This document shows positions 34,286-43,092 of a stretch of 64,000 bases of DNA, in pieces. The notes beneath the pieces were generated by a model. It was given only the letters and a program-made list of their open reading frames with translations. It was not told the DNA's origin and did not search any database. How positions within the stretch are numbered: position 1 is the first letter of the stretch; every line of letters begins with the position of its first letter. The stretch lies in NCBI GenBank assembly GCA_018401435.1, contig JAGYJW010000015.1, positions 1-64,000 on the forward strand, in the 5' to 3' direction. This DNA comes from Deltaproteobacteria bacterium (GTDB lineage: Bacteria; Myxococcota_A; UBA796; UBA2385). Made by a program: the position numbers and the translations under genes.

Positions 34286-36891
34286 CACTCCCCCCGCAGG
34301 CCGAAGACCGGCAGGGGCGGGTTGCTGGTGATGGGGTCCAGATCGCCATAGTCGTAGGTCCAAGAGACCACCTCGATATTCTGGGAGAGGGTTGCATTCT
34401 GCAGGTCGAGGTAGGTGTCCAGCTTCCACTTCTTGAAGGTGTAGGTCTTGTCGATGCGGATGTCGAAGCTGAAGAAGGGGGGCGGCCGCTCGCTGCTGCG
34501 CTCGCCATAGATGGGTTGGAAGCTACGGGTCTGCTGGTCGTAGACGCGGTTGACCACCGGCGTGTAGGGGTTGCCCGAGGACAGGCGCAGCCGGCCGCCC
34601 AGGCGCCAGTTCTTGGGCAGCTGCTGGCTCCACAGGGCGTTGATCACCACGGGCTGGTCATAGGCGAAGAGTTCGACGGGATCGTCGGGGCGATCCTGGC
34701 GCTCGCTATGGGAGAAGGTCATGGCCAGCAGGCCCACCGCCGTGGGGCCGGTATACCGGAGCTGGCCTTCAACGCCGTAGATCAAGCCCACACCGTCGTT
34801 GGCATAGGGGTCGGTGTCGAAGGGGCCCACCGGGGGCGGCCCGCTGAAGAAACGCAGCCGGTCTTCTCGCCCCACCACCAGGTCGTAGAGCCGGTTGTAG
34901 AAGCCCAGCACCTCGCCGCGCAGACGGCCCCCCAGCTGCTGCTCCACCCCAACGCTGGTCTGCAAGGCCCAAGGGAAGGTCAGATCGGGGTTGCCATCGC
35001 TGGCGGGGGCCACCTGGCGCAGGGTGGGCTGGCTGGAGTAGCGGCCGGTGGCGGCCTTCAGGGTGGTCGTGGGCCCCACCACCAGGCGGCTGGTCAGGCG
35101 GGGATCGAGGGCCAGGGCCGAGTAGCCGCTGTCATAGACCAGGGCGTCGGCCCGCGCGCCGGGGATGAGGGTGAGGGGGCCCACCCGGGCGGTCAGCTCG
35201 CCATAGACGGCAGGCTTGGCGTAGAGGGCCTCGCCCTCCTCGGAGTCCGAGAAGCGGGCCTCATCAAAGAAGAAGGACTCCTGGCCGGCCAGCAGGTCCA
35301 CGCCGAAACGGGCTCCCAGTGGGCGTTCTGGCGCAAGCGGCAGGGTGAGCTCCTGCCGCAGGGACAGGGCCAGCCGCTTCTCGAAGGCGGCGCTATTGCC
35401 GCCGCCGAAGCTGAAGTCGCGCAGCTCGGGGCCAAAGCCCAGGGTGGTCTCGCTGGTCCAGGGGCCCCCACCCACCGAGCCAAGACGCCGCAGCCGGCCG
35501 CGCTGGAAGCGGTCCGAGAAGCTGGCCAGCACCGACTCCTCTTCTTCGGACAGGCCCAGGAAGCGGAAGCGATCATCCGACAAGAAGAAGAGGCCATCCC
35601 AGAAGGCGCCCGATTCTGCACGGTGCAACACCCGCAGCTGGGCGTCGTAGTAGCGGGGGGCCTGCACCTGCACATCTCCGCCCGAGAGGATGGGGCTGAG
35701 CACGGCGTCGATATAGCTGCGGCGGCCCGACAGGCTGATGGCCGAGCGGTCGCCCACCTTCTGCTCGATGAAGAGGGTGGACTGGTAGAGGTCCACCGAC
35801 GCGTAGCCCCGGGAGCGCTCGGGCAGCGTGCGGGTGGTGCGCAGGTCCACCAGGCCCCCCAGCACGCGGCCATAGCGCACGCTGGGATTGCCGGGAACAT
35901 AGGCCACCTCTTCAATCACATCGGAGTTGATCACCGCGGTGAGCCCGGCGAAGTGAAAGACCAGCGGGATGGGCGAGCCGTCCACATAGGTGGCGGAGTC
36001 TTCGGGTGCGGTGCCGCGGATGATCAGGTTGCCCGTACCCAGGGGGGACCGGGCCACGCCGGGCAGATTCTGCACCACGCGCACCACATCGCCCGAGGTG
36101 CCCGGCAGGTAGCGCACCTCTTCGGCGGTCAGCCGGCGCTCGCTGACCTCGGCGCTGGGGCGCTCGGCCTCGATCACCAGCACCTCGTCGCTGGCCAAGG
36201 ACTGCTCCCGGCTGTCGCGCACCAGGTAGAGCTCGATCTGCACCACCTTTTCGGCGGTGACGGTCAGCGCCTGGGTCAGCGGGCGCAGGGTGGGACCCGT
36301 GGCCGTCAGCGTCCAGGCCCCCGGGCTCAGCCCGAAGAAGGTGAAGGCGCCGTCTTCTCCGCTGAGGGCCAGGCCCTGGGCGCCGTCGGGGCCCACCGCG
36401 CGCAGCTCGATATCTTTGAGGGGGTCGCGCCGGCCGGCTTCGAAGACCCGGCCCTCGATGGAGGGGGGGGGCAAGGCGTCGGCGCGAAAGGCGAGGCCGT
36501 AGATCACCACCGCCGAGGTGGGCGTGCCCTCGGCGTCCAGGGCCGGGTCGAAGCGGTAGGCCTGCACGGCGAGCAGGGCGGCCTCGTCGAAGCCGTCGCC
36601 CACCGGCTCGACCACCCGGGCGTCCAGCACGCGGCCCTCCTCGGAGATGGCCAGCTCCACCTGCACCAGGGCCTCTTTGCCCGCCGCCAGGGCATCGGGC
36701 GGGTAGGGCGGCGCGGGGGCCTCGCGCAGCACCGGCAAGCGGGGCAACGCTGTGGCCGGGGCCGCCGCCGGGGTCTCTGCGGGGGTCTCTGCGGGGGTCT
36801 CAGCCGGAGGGGGAGGCGCGGCTTGCCCGTCTTCGGGCGCCGCCTGCGCGACCGCCAGGGCGAAGACGAGGGGGAGCAGGGCCACGGGCAC
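34282..36891 (-). CDS. TonB C-terminal domain fused to TonB-dependent outer membrane receptor
   Basis: 869 residues from GTG 36891. A signal peptide (1-17) is followed by a Pro/Glu/Thr repeat (P-A-E-T-P-A-E-T), a TonB-C-like domain (~52-136; V-Q-V-E-L-A-I-S-E-E-G-R, A-L-L-A-V-Q-A-Y-R-F), a carboxypeptidase-regulatory-like beta domain (~144-213; G-A-F-T-F-F-G-L-S-P-G), the receptor plug (~225-350; L-P-G-V, I-I-R-G, Y-V-D-G-S-P-I-P) and a 22-strand-type barrel to a terminal W. TonB receptors import large substrates using proton force. A TonB-like domain on the receptor itself is known from myxobacteria but rare elsewhere. It leads a minus-strand cluster. Confidence 0.9.
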   Translation of the reverse strand: MPVALLPLVFALAVAQAAPEDGQAAPPPPAETPAETPAETPAAAPATALPRLPVLREAPAPPYPPDALAAGKEALVQVELAISEEGRVLDARVVEPVGDGFDEAALLAVQAYRFDPALDAEGTPTSAVVIYGLAFRADALPPPSIEGRVFEAGRRDPLKDIELRAVGPDGAQGLALSGEDGAFTFFGLSPGAWTLTATGPTLRPLTQALTVTAEKVVQIELYLVRDSREQSLASDEVLVIEAERPSAEVSERRLTAEEVRYLPGTSGDVVRVVQNLPGVARSPLGTGNLIIRGTAPEDSATYVDGSPIPLVFHFAGLTAVINSDVIEEVAYVPGNPSVRYGRVLGGLVDLRTTRTLPERSRGYASVDLYQSTLFIEQKVGDRSAISLSGRRSYIDAVLSPILSGGDVQVQAPRYYDAQLRVLHRAESGAFWDGLFFLSDDRFRFLGLSEEEESVLASFSDRFQRGRLRRLGSVGGGPWTSETTLGFGPELRDFSFGGGNSAAFEKRLALSLRQELTLPLAPERPLGARFGVDLLAGQESFFFDEARFSDSEEGEALYAKPAVYGELTARVGPLTLIPGARADALVYDSGYSALALDPRLTSRLVVGPTTTLKAATGRYSSQPTLRQVAPASDGNPDLTFPWALQTSVGVEQQLGGRLRGEVLGFYNRLYDLVVGREDRLRFFSGPPPVGPFDTDPYANDGVGLIYGVEGQLRYTGPTAVGLLAMTFSHSERQDRPDDPVELFAYDQPVVINALWSQQLPKNWRLGGRLRLSSGNPYTPVVNRVYDQQTRSFQPIYGERSSERPPPFFSFDIRIDKTYTFKKWKLDTYLDLQNATLSQNIEVVSWTYDYGDLDPITSNPPLPVFGLRGEW

Positions 36892-36994
36892 ACCGGTTCG
36901 GGGACACCAGCCAGTATCCCTGTGCAAAACCCTGTGCAACAAGTCTGCACAGGGTTTGGACAGGATCCCCCGACCCCGATCGCGGGCGCGCCGC

Positions 36995-37306
36995 TCAGCT
37001 GGGGGCGCGCCAGCTCTTGCGGGCGGCCTCGAGCTGTTCCTTGGTGGCGCCAAAGTGCTTGGCGCGGGTGAGGGCGCCCTCGGCCTCGGTGCGGTCGCCG
37101 GCCGAGCGGAGGGCCCGGTACTCCTCGAGGTTGACCTCGACCATGGCGGCCATGGCCTCCATGTGCAGCTGGACGGCTGCTGCGTCCACCAAGCCCTCGG
37201 TTTCGAGGAGGCTGTCGTTGTAGTCGCCCTTCTGAAAGGCGAGGCGGGCGCGCTCCAGGCGGGCCTGGGTGCTGTTGGGATTGAAGATGCGGGACCAGAT
37301 GGACAT
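36995..37306 (-). CDS. Small TPR-like protein
   Basis: 103 residues from ATG behind a perfect AGGAGG. No signal peptide. The sequence A-R-L-A-F-Q-K-G-D-Y-N-D-S-L-L-E-T-E and A-R-K-S-W lays out two or three antiparallel helices of TPR type, so it probably binds a protein partner in the cytoplasm. A longer reading from 37456 adds no signal or conserved sequence. A TTGACA promoter candidate lies upstream at 37385-37413. Confidence 0.75.
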   Translation of the reverse strand: MSIWSRIFNPNSTQARLERARLAFQKGDYNDSLLETEGLVDAAAVQLHMEAMAAMVEVNLEEYRALRSAGDRTEAEGALTRAKHFGATKEQLEAARKSWRAPS

Positions 37307-37384
37307 GGCGCAACCCTCCTTGATGGGCGGTCCGGGACCGCACCGAGAAGCGCGCGTCCACCCTCGCCACGCTTTGGGCTGGGG

Positions 37385-37413
37385 CATCTGGCAACAGGTC
37401 AGCTGATTGTCAA
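37385..37413 (-). promoter_or_regulatory. Promoter candidate for the small TPR gene
   Basis: On the minus strand a perfect TTGACA (37413-37408) is followed after 17 nt by CAGATG (37390-37385), about 80 nt before the start at 37306. The -35 is ideal and the -10 weak, so this is a moderate call. Confidence 0.4.
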
Positions 37414-37465
37414 TCCGCCGGAATGGAGGTTTGGTCGCCACAAATGGAGCACCCAAACACCAGAC

Positions 37466-37708
37466 TCAGGGGGGGGTGATAGTCGCAGCCCCCAACTCAA
37501 GCCGGGCGCTCTCCCCCTGAATCTGGAGGTCCTGCCAGCGCCGGGGCGGCAGCGAGACGGGCTGGGATCGGCCGCCAAGCTCCAGCTGCGCGGGGCCCTC
37601 GGCCCACAGCTCGATGTGGGCGCTGCCATCGGCGGCCGCACCGCCCTCCTTGTCACCACAGGCCAGGGAGAGCAGGAAGAGCAGGGAGAGGGGGGACAAA
37701 CGAGGCAT
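37466..37708 (-). CDS. Small lipoprotein
   Basis: 80 residues from ATG with GGAG upstream. Signal peptide and lipobox L-L-S-L-A-C are clear. The mature part is about 60 residues of beta-type sequence (A-H-I-E-L-W-A-E, L-E-L-G-G-R-S-Q-P-V). No family is recognised. It lies 76 nt downstream of the GH2-like gene on the same strand. Confidence 0.7.
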   Translation of the reverse strand: MPRLSPLSLLFLLSLACGDKEGGAAADGSAHIELWAEGPAQLELGGRSQPVSLPPRRWQDLQIQGESARLELGAATITPP

Positions 37709-37784
37709 GGAAGCTCCGCACGGGGGGTGCACCCACTCTACCCACAGCCAGGGTCGCACACTACAACCGGGTGCGCTGCAGGCG

Positions 37785-39279
37785 TCAGGAGCCTGTAGAG
37801 TCCTCGCCGACATCGCCCACCTCGCCCACTTCGACCGCCGGGGCCGGCCCCCGCCAGCGGCCCACCACCTGCCAGGCGCCGTCGGCGCTCCGGTCGATGT
37901 CGATCCGGCCGTGGGGGGTGGGCAGATCCCGGGCCAGGCGAATGCCCGGCCGCACGCGGATGCGCCCCCGCTCGACCTGGATGCGATCCAGGACCACCAG
38001 CACGAAGAGGGCCGCGCTGAGCAGATCGTCGCCGTCGCCCAAGGCGCCACGGGTGGGGTGGCACCTGCAAGAAGCGGTCGGGGAGCTGCTCTTGTACGAT
38101 GGGCCTCTGGAGCGGATCTTCGAGGAGAACGGGCGTCCAGGTGGCCAGGGGCACCGCCTGCCCCCGCTGGGTCCTGGCCGAGGGCCCCTCCCCCACCCAC
38201 AGCAGCACGCCGGGGTGGTCCACCAGGTCCACCAGGAAGCGGCGGTCCTGGGCCTCTTGCAGGGCGAAGGTGGCCGGGCTGGCCGTCGAACCCCGGCGGG
38301 TGCGGCCCACGCAGCGGGGCAGCAAGACCACCGGCAGGCCCACCTCGTCGGCGAGGTTCAACCAGGTGCTGCGCGGCAGCTCTCCGTGGATCTCCAGGGC
38401 GTTGACCCCGGCGGGCAGCAAGGCCGCAAAGCGGGTGGCCAGGTCGCCCAGGTCGGGGCGGTTGGTGACTCGGGCGCCCACCAGGCGGTGGGGCGCACCA
38501 TTCACCCGCAGGCCACCGTCCTCCCCCAGGGTCACCGCGCGCAGGCCCGTGCGTTGGCTCAGGCGGTCCAGCGGGCGGCCCCCGGCCTCCAGGGAGGCTG
38601 AAACCATATACAAAGCCGGATCTCCCGGCGCCCACCAGTCCAGGGGCCAGGCAACCGGGGGCGCCGTCGCCCGGCCATCCGCCCCCACCGTCGCCTGGCC
38701 CAGCGGGCGGTCGACGGCGCCGTCCCAGACCGAGAAGGACACGGTGGCCCCGCCGGCTGCACCGCTGATCGGGCCTGCGGCAGGGCCGTCCTGGGCCCCC
38801 ACCGCCAGCCAGTCCACGTGGGCGGACGGGCGCAGCACCAGGCGCGGGGCAGCCTGCAGGGTGGGCTGGTCGGCGGGGAAACCCGAGCTGCTCAAGCCGC
38901 CCCCGGTCTGGATGGGCATCTCGGCCGTGGGCGGCGAAATCTCGATCAACAGCTCGTTCTCACCCGCCTTGAGGGCCGCACCCAGGGGCAGCCGCACCGT
39001 GGCGTTGCCCCCGGTCACCGGCGGAAGCTCCACCCCGTTCAGGGTCACGGCCGCGGTCCACCACAGGCCCTCCAGCTCCAGCACGCTGCCGGCGCCGACA
39101 CGGTCTTCGGGCAGGATGAAGCGCCCCGACAGGCGCAGGGGCCCCGCCGAGCCGCGGCTCTGGGTCCAGGGCTGCACGGCGAAGGCGCCGGAGAGGTCGA
39201 GCACCGCCTGCCCGGCCGGGACGGGGGCGGCCCGATCGGCGGTGCAGGCGGCGAGGAGCAGCAGGGCGAAGGGACGCAT
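37785..39279 (-). CDS. GH2-like lipoprotein with one frameshift
   Basis: About 498 residues if a frameshift is repaired. The start is ATG 39279 with lipobox L-L-L-L-A-A-C. A jelly-roll like the sugar-binding domain of glycoside hydrolase family 2 follows (W-W-T-A-A-V-T-L-N-G-V, G-E-N-E-L-L-I-E-I), then an Ig-like part and the start of a barrel-like domain (R-L-V-G-A-R-V-T, P-G-V-L-L-W-V-G-E-G). The frame breaks near 38055-38058 in a G4 run; removing one G continues as R-G-A-L-G-D-G-D-D-L-L-S-A to TGA at 37785. The C-terminal part may be membrane associated. Active-site Glu residues could not be located, so enzyme activity is unproven. Confidence 0.65.
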
Positions 39280-39336
39280 GGGCGCAGGGTAGCCCGCGGG
39301 GAGGACGGTGGCGGCAGCCAGAAAAAGGTGCCAAAA

Positions 39337-39399
39337 AGGTGCCAGGTGTCGCATGTTGAGCCTTCCGCCGGAAGGCTCAACATGCGACACCTGGCACCT
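39337..39399. repeat. 63-bp near-perfect palindrome (REP/RAYT-like)
   Basis: Two 31-base arms (39337-39367 and 39369-39399) are exact reverse complements around one central base. The arm carries GTGCCAGGTGTCGCATG, preceded by two copies of AAAAAGGTGCC at 39322-39343. It lies between divergent genes at 39279 and 39494. Long exact hairpins with a GTGCCAGGTGTCG-like stem resemble bacterial REP elements moved by Y1 REP-associated transposases, though no transposase is nearby. A terminator is less likely because neither flanking gene ends here. Confidence 0.85.
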
Positions 39400-39493
39400 G
39401 AGTTGAGTTGCACCGGTGCCGGTATTGGCGCCTGTGCCCTGTGCCTGTGCCGATTGCAGGCGCGTAAGGTAGGCTCCCCGGCCGAGGAGGAGG

Positions 39494-41221
39494 ATGGCCA
39501 GCCCGCGGACCCCACGACCCCGCTGGCCTGCGCGCCTCTGGCCCTGGGCCGCTGTGCTGCTCTTCTGGGGCTGGGCGGCCTGGCCCCTGCTGCTGTGGAC
39601 CGATCGCCTCGCCTTCGCCGGCAAGCTCACCACCGACAACATCGTATCGGCCTGGTTCTACGACTTTGTCAGCCGGGGCCTGGCGACCGGCGGCGACATC
39701 CAGTGGCTGCGCCCGCTGCACCACCCGCGGCCCTTCCCGACCGCCACGGAATTCCCGGCGGTGATGGACGCGGTGTTGGCCGCCCCCCTGGGCTGGCTGC
39801 TGGGTTGGCCGCGCCAGTGGGGCGCTACCCAGGCCCTGGCCCTGCTGGTCAACGGCCTGGGCGGCGCCTGGCTGGCCCGCAGCCTGGGGGCCCGGGGCCT
39901 GGGCACGGTGGTGGCGGGCTGCCTGGCCATCCTCTGCCGCCCGGTCTGGAAGGACCTGGTGATGGCCCGCATGAACGCGGTCTGGCCCGGCTTCGGCCTG
40001 ATGGCGCTGGCCGGCTTGATCACGGCGATGCAGGCCCGCAAGCTGCCCGGGGCCCTGCTCGCGGCGGCCCTGGCTGCGGTCTGCGGCGCCCTGATGGCCA
40101 CCATCTACCCACCCGCCCTGCTGCTGCTGGCCCCCTTCGGCCTGGTGCTGGTGCTGGAGGGGGCGCGGGGCGCGTCCTGGGGGCGGCGCCTGCTGGCGGG
40201 CCTCGCGGTGGCGGGCGGCCTGGCCCTCGCCCTGGACGAGCTGCGCCGCATCGCGGCCACCCGCTCGGGGGAGGCGGGCCTGGGTACGGTGGCCTGCCCG
40301 GATCGCTGGGGCACCCTCAACGCCATCGACCTGTGGCGCCTGCAGCCCGAGAGCTTCCAGGGCCTCAGCGAGCCCGCGCTGGTCCTCACGGCCTGGATGG
40401 CCGCCCCCCTGGCCCTTCTGGGGAGGCGGCGCCTGGCGGCGGCCCTCAGCCTGCTGGGGCTGGTGGCCTATGGGCTGCTCAGCCTGGGTCCCTGTACGGA
40501 GTGGGCGGAGGGGGAGCCCCTGAATGCAGTTGACTGGCTCATTCTCGGCCCGTTGCTGCGGGAGGGCTGGCGGCTGGCGGGGCCCCTGCACGACATGACG
40601 CGCTTCGCCGGCGTCGCCATGCTGGTGGCGGCGGTGCTCACCGGGCTGGGCCTGGACGCCCTGGCCGGCAAGGGGCGCCTGCGTGGCCTGCTCGCCCTGG
40701 CCCTGGCGGCCGCGCTGCCAGGCCATGTCCAGTGGTTGGTGCTGTCCGAGCGCCTGAGCCCCAAGAAGTGGCATGACGCGTCGGTGCCAGCCACGGCGCT
40801 CTTTCTGCGGGCCCTCCCAGCGGCCGACCGGGGGCCCGCCATCGAGCTGCCCTTTGACCGCAAGCAGCAATTCCTGTCGGTGATCGGCGCGCCGGAGCCC
40901 CCGCGGCTGAACCCCTTGCGCCCCGGCGACAACCCGCCGGTGGAGGAGCCCTTCGTGCAGGGGCTCTACCGCCTGGGCTTCGGGCGCTCGACCGAGCCCC
41001 TGGCCCCCGCCGACCCCCGCCACCTGCGCTGGGCCTTCTTCGACCCGGACCGCTGCAACCAGGGGGGCGTGCCGGCCTCGGCCTGCGAGCCCGCCGTGGA
41101 GGCCGCCCTGGAGGCCGCTCTGGGCCCCTCTCGGCGCCTGTCCGACAGCCGCACCCGGGTGTGGTGCCTGGGGGAGTGGAGCGATGCTGCGCTGGAGTTG
41201 AGCATCCCAGGCCCCACATGA
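39494..41221 (+). CDS. Multi-pass membrane protein, GT-C glycosyltransferase-like
   Basis: 575 residues behind a strong GAGGAGG site. About 9-11 hydrophobic segments fill residues 15-420 (for example A-V-L-L-F-W-G-W-A-A-W, L-L-A-A-A-L-A-A-V, L-A-A-A-L-S-L-L-G-L-V). A soluble C-terminal part (~430-575) faces one side. The arrangement, with a first loop holding an acidic Asp (T-T-D-N-I), recalls GT-C-fold glycosyltransferases that use lipid-linked sugars, but no clear signature supports that. It may act in surface polysaccharide or glycoprotein assembly. The gene stands alone after the palindrome. Confidence 0.7.
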   Translation: MASPRTPRPRWPARLWPWAAVLLFWGWAAWPLLLWTDRLAFAGKLTTDNIVSAWFYDFVSRGLATGGDIQWLRPLHHPRPFPTATEFPAVMDAVLAAPLGWLLGWPRQWGATQALALLVNGLGGAWLARSLGARGLGTVVAGCLAILCRPVWKDLVMARMNAVWPGFGLMALAGLITAMQARKLPGALLAAALAAVCGALMATIYPPALLLLAPFGLVLVLEGARGASWGRRLLAGLAVAGGLALALDELRRIAATRSGEAGLGTVACPDRWGTLNAIDLWRLQPESFQGLSEPALVLTAWMAAPLALLGRRRLAAALSLLGLVAYGLLSLGPCTEWAEGEPLNAVDWLILGPLLREGWRLAGPLHDMTRFAGVAMLVAAVLTGLGLDALAGKGRLRGLLALALAAALPGHVQWLVLSERLSPKKWHDASVPATALFLRALPAADRGPAIELPFDRKQQFLSVIGAPEPPRLNPLRPGDNPPVEEPFVQGLYRLGFGRSTEPLAPADPRHLRWAFFDPDRCNQGGVPASACEPAVEAALEAALGPSRRLSDSRTRVWCLGEWSDAALELSIPGPT

Positions 41222-41294
41222 GAGACCGGTGATGGGTCTTGCACCGATCTGACAAGGGTCCGGCCTTCGACCCAATCTGGAGAACGCAGCGATA

Positions 41295-41358
41295 GGGTGT
41301 TGAAGAAGCCAGGGCGCCAGCCGCCCGGTTCGATGGGCGCGGCGCCCACTCAACACCC
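41295..41358 (+). promoter_or_regulatory. Leader inverted repeat upstream of the secreted beta protein
   Basis: GGGTGTTGA (41295-41303) is matched exactly by TCAACACCC (41350-41358), the latter ending 17 nt before the ATG at 41376 and next to its ribosome site. The loop holds a smaller GC-rich hairpin. It could form a leader structure affecting translation. Confidence 0.35.
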
Positions 41359-41375
41359 AATGGAAAGGACCCCCC

Positions 41376-42155
41376 ATGAGCCTGCTCGCCCTCTCTGCAG
41401 CCCTCCTCTTCTCTGGTGATGCCGAGGCCGCCCGTCTCGCCAATATCGAGACCACCCTGACGGTGCCCGCCTCGGTGCAGCCCCACGCCAACCTGTCCTA
41501 CCAGGTGGAGGTCGCCAATACGGGCCGCCGGGATGCCAGCAACGTCGAGCTGACCCTGCAGCTCCCCGAGACGAATACCAGCCCCACGGTGCATGTCATG
41601 GGCGTGCTCAGCAATGTGGACAGCGCCTGCACCCAGGTGGGCACCACCCTGGAATGCAGCCTGGGCACGATCCGCAAGGGCCGCAGCGCGTCGGTGGGCT
41701 TCACCCTGGCGGTGCCCAATAGCAGCGCCCCCCTGGACATCATCGCCGAGGCCTCGACCAGCAGCACCGAGAGCAGCACCGCCGACAACGCCGATGCAGA
41801 CTCGCTGAACCTGGTCTATGAGTCCCTGGTCATCAGCCCGCCGGCCTACCCGGTCGCCTTCCATTGCACCGGTCAGAACCTGACCTCCTTCTTTGAGTGC
41901 CAGCTCTACCCGAGCAGCATCACGATGCACGAGACGATCCTCGAGGTGGGCGGCACCATCCAGTTCATCGGCCAGCCGGCCCAATATGGCGGCACCTGGA
42001 GCCAGCCCAGCCCCGAGCACCTGTCCATGACCTACACCGACACGGGCATTCCGGTGGCCCACTTCGAAGGCGACGCCACCACCACGGGCTGCTTTGAAGG
42101 CATCACCACCTTTCCCGGCAGCAGCTGGGTGTCGGCCTACCTGGTCTGCCCCTGA
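41376..42155 (+). CDS. Secreted protein with DUF11-like beta domain
   Basis: 259 residues with a signal peptide (L-A-L-S-A-A-L-L-F-S-G-D-A-E-A). Residues ~20-130 form a DUF11/CARDB-like beta sandwich (L-S-Y-Q-V-E-V-A-N-T-G-R-R-D-A-S-N-V-E-L), the class found as repeats in surface proteins. The C-terminal ~110 residues are beta-rich with Cys that may pair. Followed by a hairpin terminator at 42170-42198. Probably periplasmic or surface; partner unknown. Confidence 0.8.
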   Translation: MSLLALSAALLFSGDAEAARLANIETTLTVPASVQPHANLSYQVEVANTGRRDASNVELTLQLPETNTSPTVHVMGVLSNVDSACTQVGTTLECSLGTIRKGRSASVGFTLAVPNSSAPLDIIAEASTSSTESSTADNADADSLNLVYESLVISPPAYPVAFHCTGQNLTSFFECQLYPSSITMHETILEVGGTIQFIGQPAQYGGTWSQPSPEHLSMTYTDTGIPVAHFEGDATTTGCFEGITTFPGSSWVSAYLVCP

Positions 42156-42169
42156 TCCAGCCTGGGAAG

Positions 42170-42198
42170 GCCCCGGCGGGGGTGGCCCTCGCCGGGGC
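42170..42198. terminator. Bidirectional hairpin between convergent genes
   Basis: GCCCCGGCG (42170-42178) and CGCCGGGGC (42190-42198) pair perfectly around an 11-nt loop, directly after the stop of the secreted beta protein and before the end of the minus-strand VOC gene. T-runs are weak on both sides, as is common in GC-rich genomes. Confidence 0.6.
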
Positions 42199-42199
42199 T

Positions 42200-42556
42200 T
42201 CAGCCCTGCCAGAGCGCGAAGTAGACCCCCGCCGGATCGCGCATCACAGCCATCTTTCCGCGCTGCTCGTGCAGGTGGCCGCCCTGGGCTTCGGCGCTGA
42301 TGATGGCCGCAGACAGGTCGGCCACAACGAAGTAGGGCATCCACACGGCGGGCTGCTGCGAATTCTCGCCGCGCCGGTGGCAGATGCCGCCCACCGGCTT
42401 GCCATCCACCAACATGGCGTAGTCGTTGTAGCTGCCCTCGCCCATGGACACCGGGCTGGCCTCCCAGCCCAGCACCTCGCTGTAGAAGGCGCGCAGGCCC
42501 TCTGCGTTGTCCACCGTCAGGTCCAGCCAGCCCATCGTCCCGATCTTTGCTTCCAC
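42200..42556 (-). CDS. Glyoxalase/bleomycin-resistance (VOC) protein
   Basis: 118 residues. GTG at 42556 is preceded by GGAGG at the right distance and preferred over an upstream TTG. The single VOC module shows M-G-W-L-D-L-T-V-D-N, L-R-A-F-Y-S-E-V-L-G-W-E and M-R-D-P-A-G-V-Y-F-A-L-W, the beta-alpha-beta-beta-beta unit used as a metal or ligand pocket. Half-size members dimerise. Substrate unknown. Confidence 0.85.
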   Translation of the reverse strand: MEAKIGTMGWLDLTVDNAEGLRAFYSEVLGWEASPVSMGEGSYNDYAMLVDGKPVGGICHRRGENSQQPAVWMPYFVVADLSAAIISAEAQGGHLHEQRGKMAVMRDPAGVYFALWQG

Positions 42557-42624
42557 GCACACCTCCAAGGGTCACCCTACCGCGGCCCGCCCCGCGACCG
42601 GCCAAATCGGGCTAGGCGCGCAGG

Positions 42625-43035
42625 ATGAATCGCCTGCTGCTCCCTCTCCTGGTCCTGGCCGCCTGCAGCCCGCAGCCCCCGGTGGATCCCGCTGCGCGTC
42701 GCGCCGCGCGCATCGCTGCCTTGAAGGCTGAGCTTGGACCGGCATGGGATCAGCCCGCCCCCGGCGTGGACGGGGCCGATGTCAACCTGGGGGGCGAGGT
42801 CTATGGCAAGAGCTGCGCGGCCTGCCATGGCGAGCGGGCCGACGGCCACGGGCTGCGCTCGGCCAGCATGCGGCCCCCCCCGGCGAATCTGCGCGGGGGC
42901 GCCGATCTCACCGAGGCCGGCCGCATGCAGGTGATCCGCAAGGGCAGCCCCGGCACCGCCATGCCCGGCTTTGAGGGCCGACTCTCCGAAGAGCACATCC
43001 TGGCGGTGGGGGCCTGGCTGCGCGACCTGCGCTGA
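42625..43035 (+). CDS. Lipid-anchored class I cytochrome c
   Basis: 136 residues. Signal peptide with lipobox L-V-L-A-A-C (Cys14). The haem site C-A-A-C-H is at 64-68, and Met113 in G-T-A-M-P-G-F is the likely sixth ligand. These small cytochromes carry electrons in the periplasm; the lipid anchor would hold it to a membrane. A GGDEF gene follows on the same strand after 57 nt. Confidence 0.88.
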   Translation: MNRLLLPLLVLAACSPQPPVDPAARRAARIAALKAELGPAWDQPAPGVDGADVNLGGEVYGKSCAACHGERADGHGLRSASMRPPPANLRGGADLTEAGRMQVIRKGSPGTAMPGFEGRLSEEHILAVGAWLRDLR

Positions 43036-43092
43036 GGCCGCCGGCGCATCGCGACCCGGCGCGCGGGCTATCCTGCCTTCAGCGGAGGCTCG

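Noticed and set aside
42170-42198. Hairpin as a riboswitch
   Set aside because: It lies after the stop codon between convergent genes, fitting a terminator.
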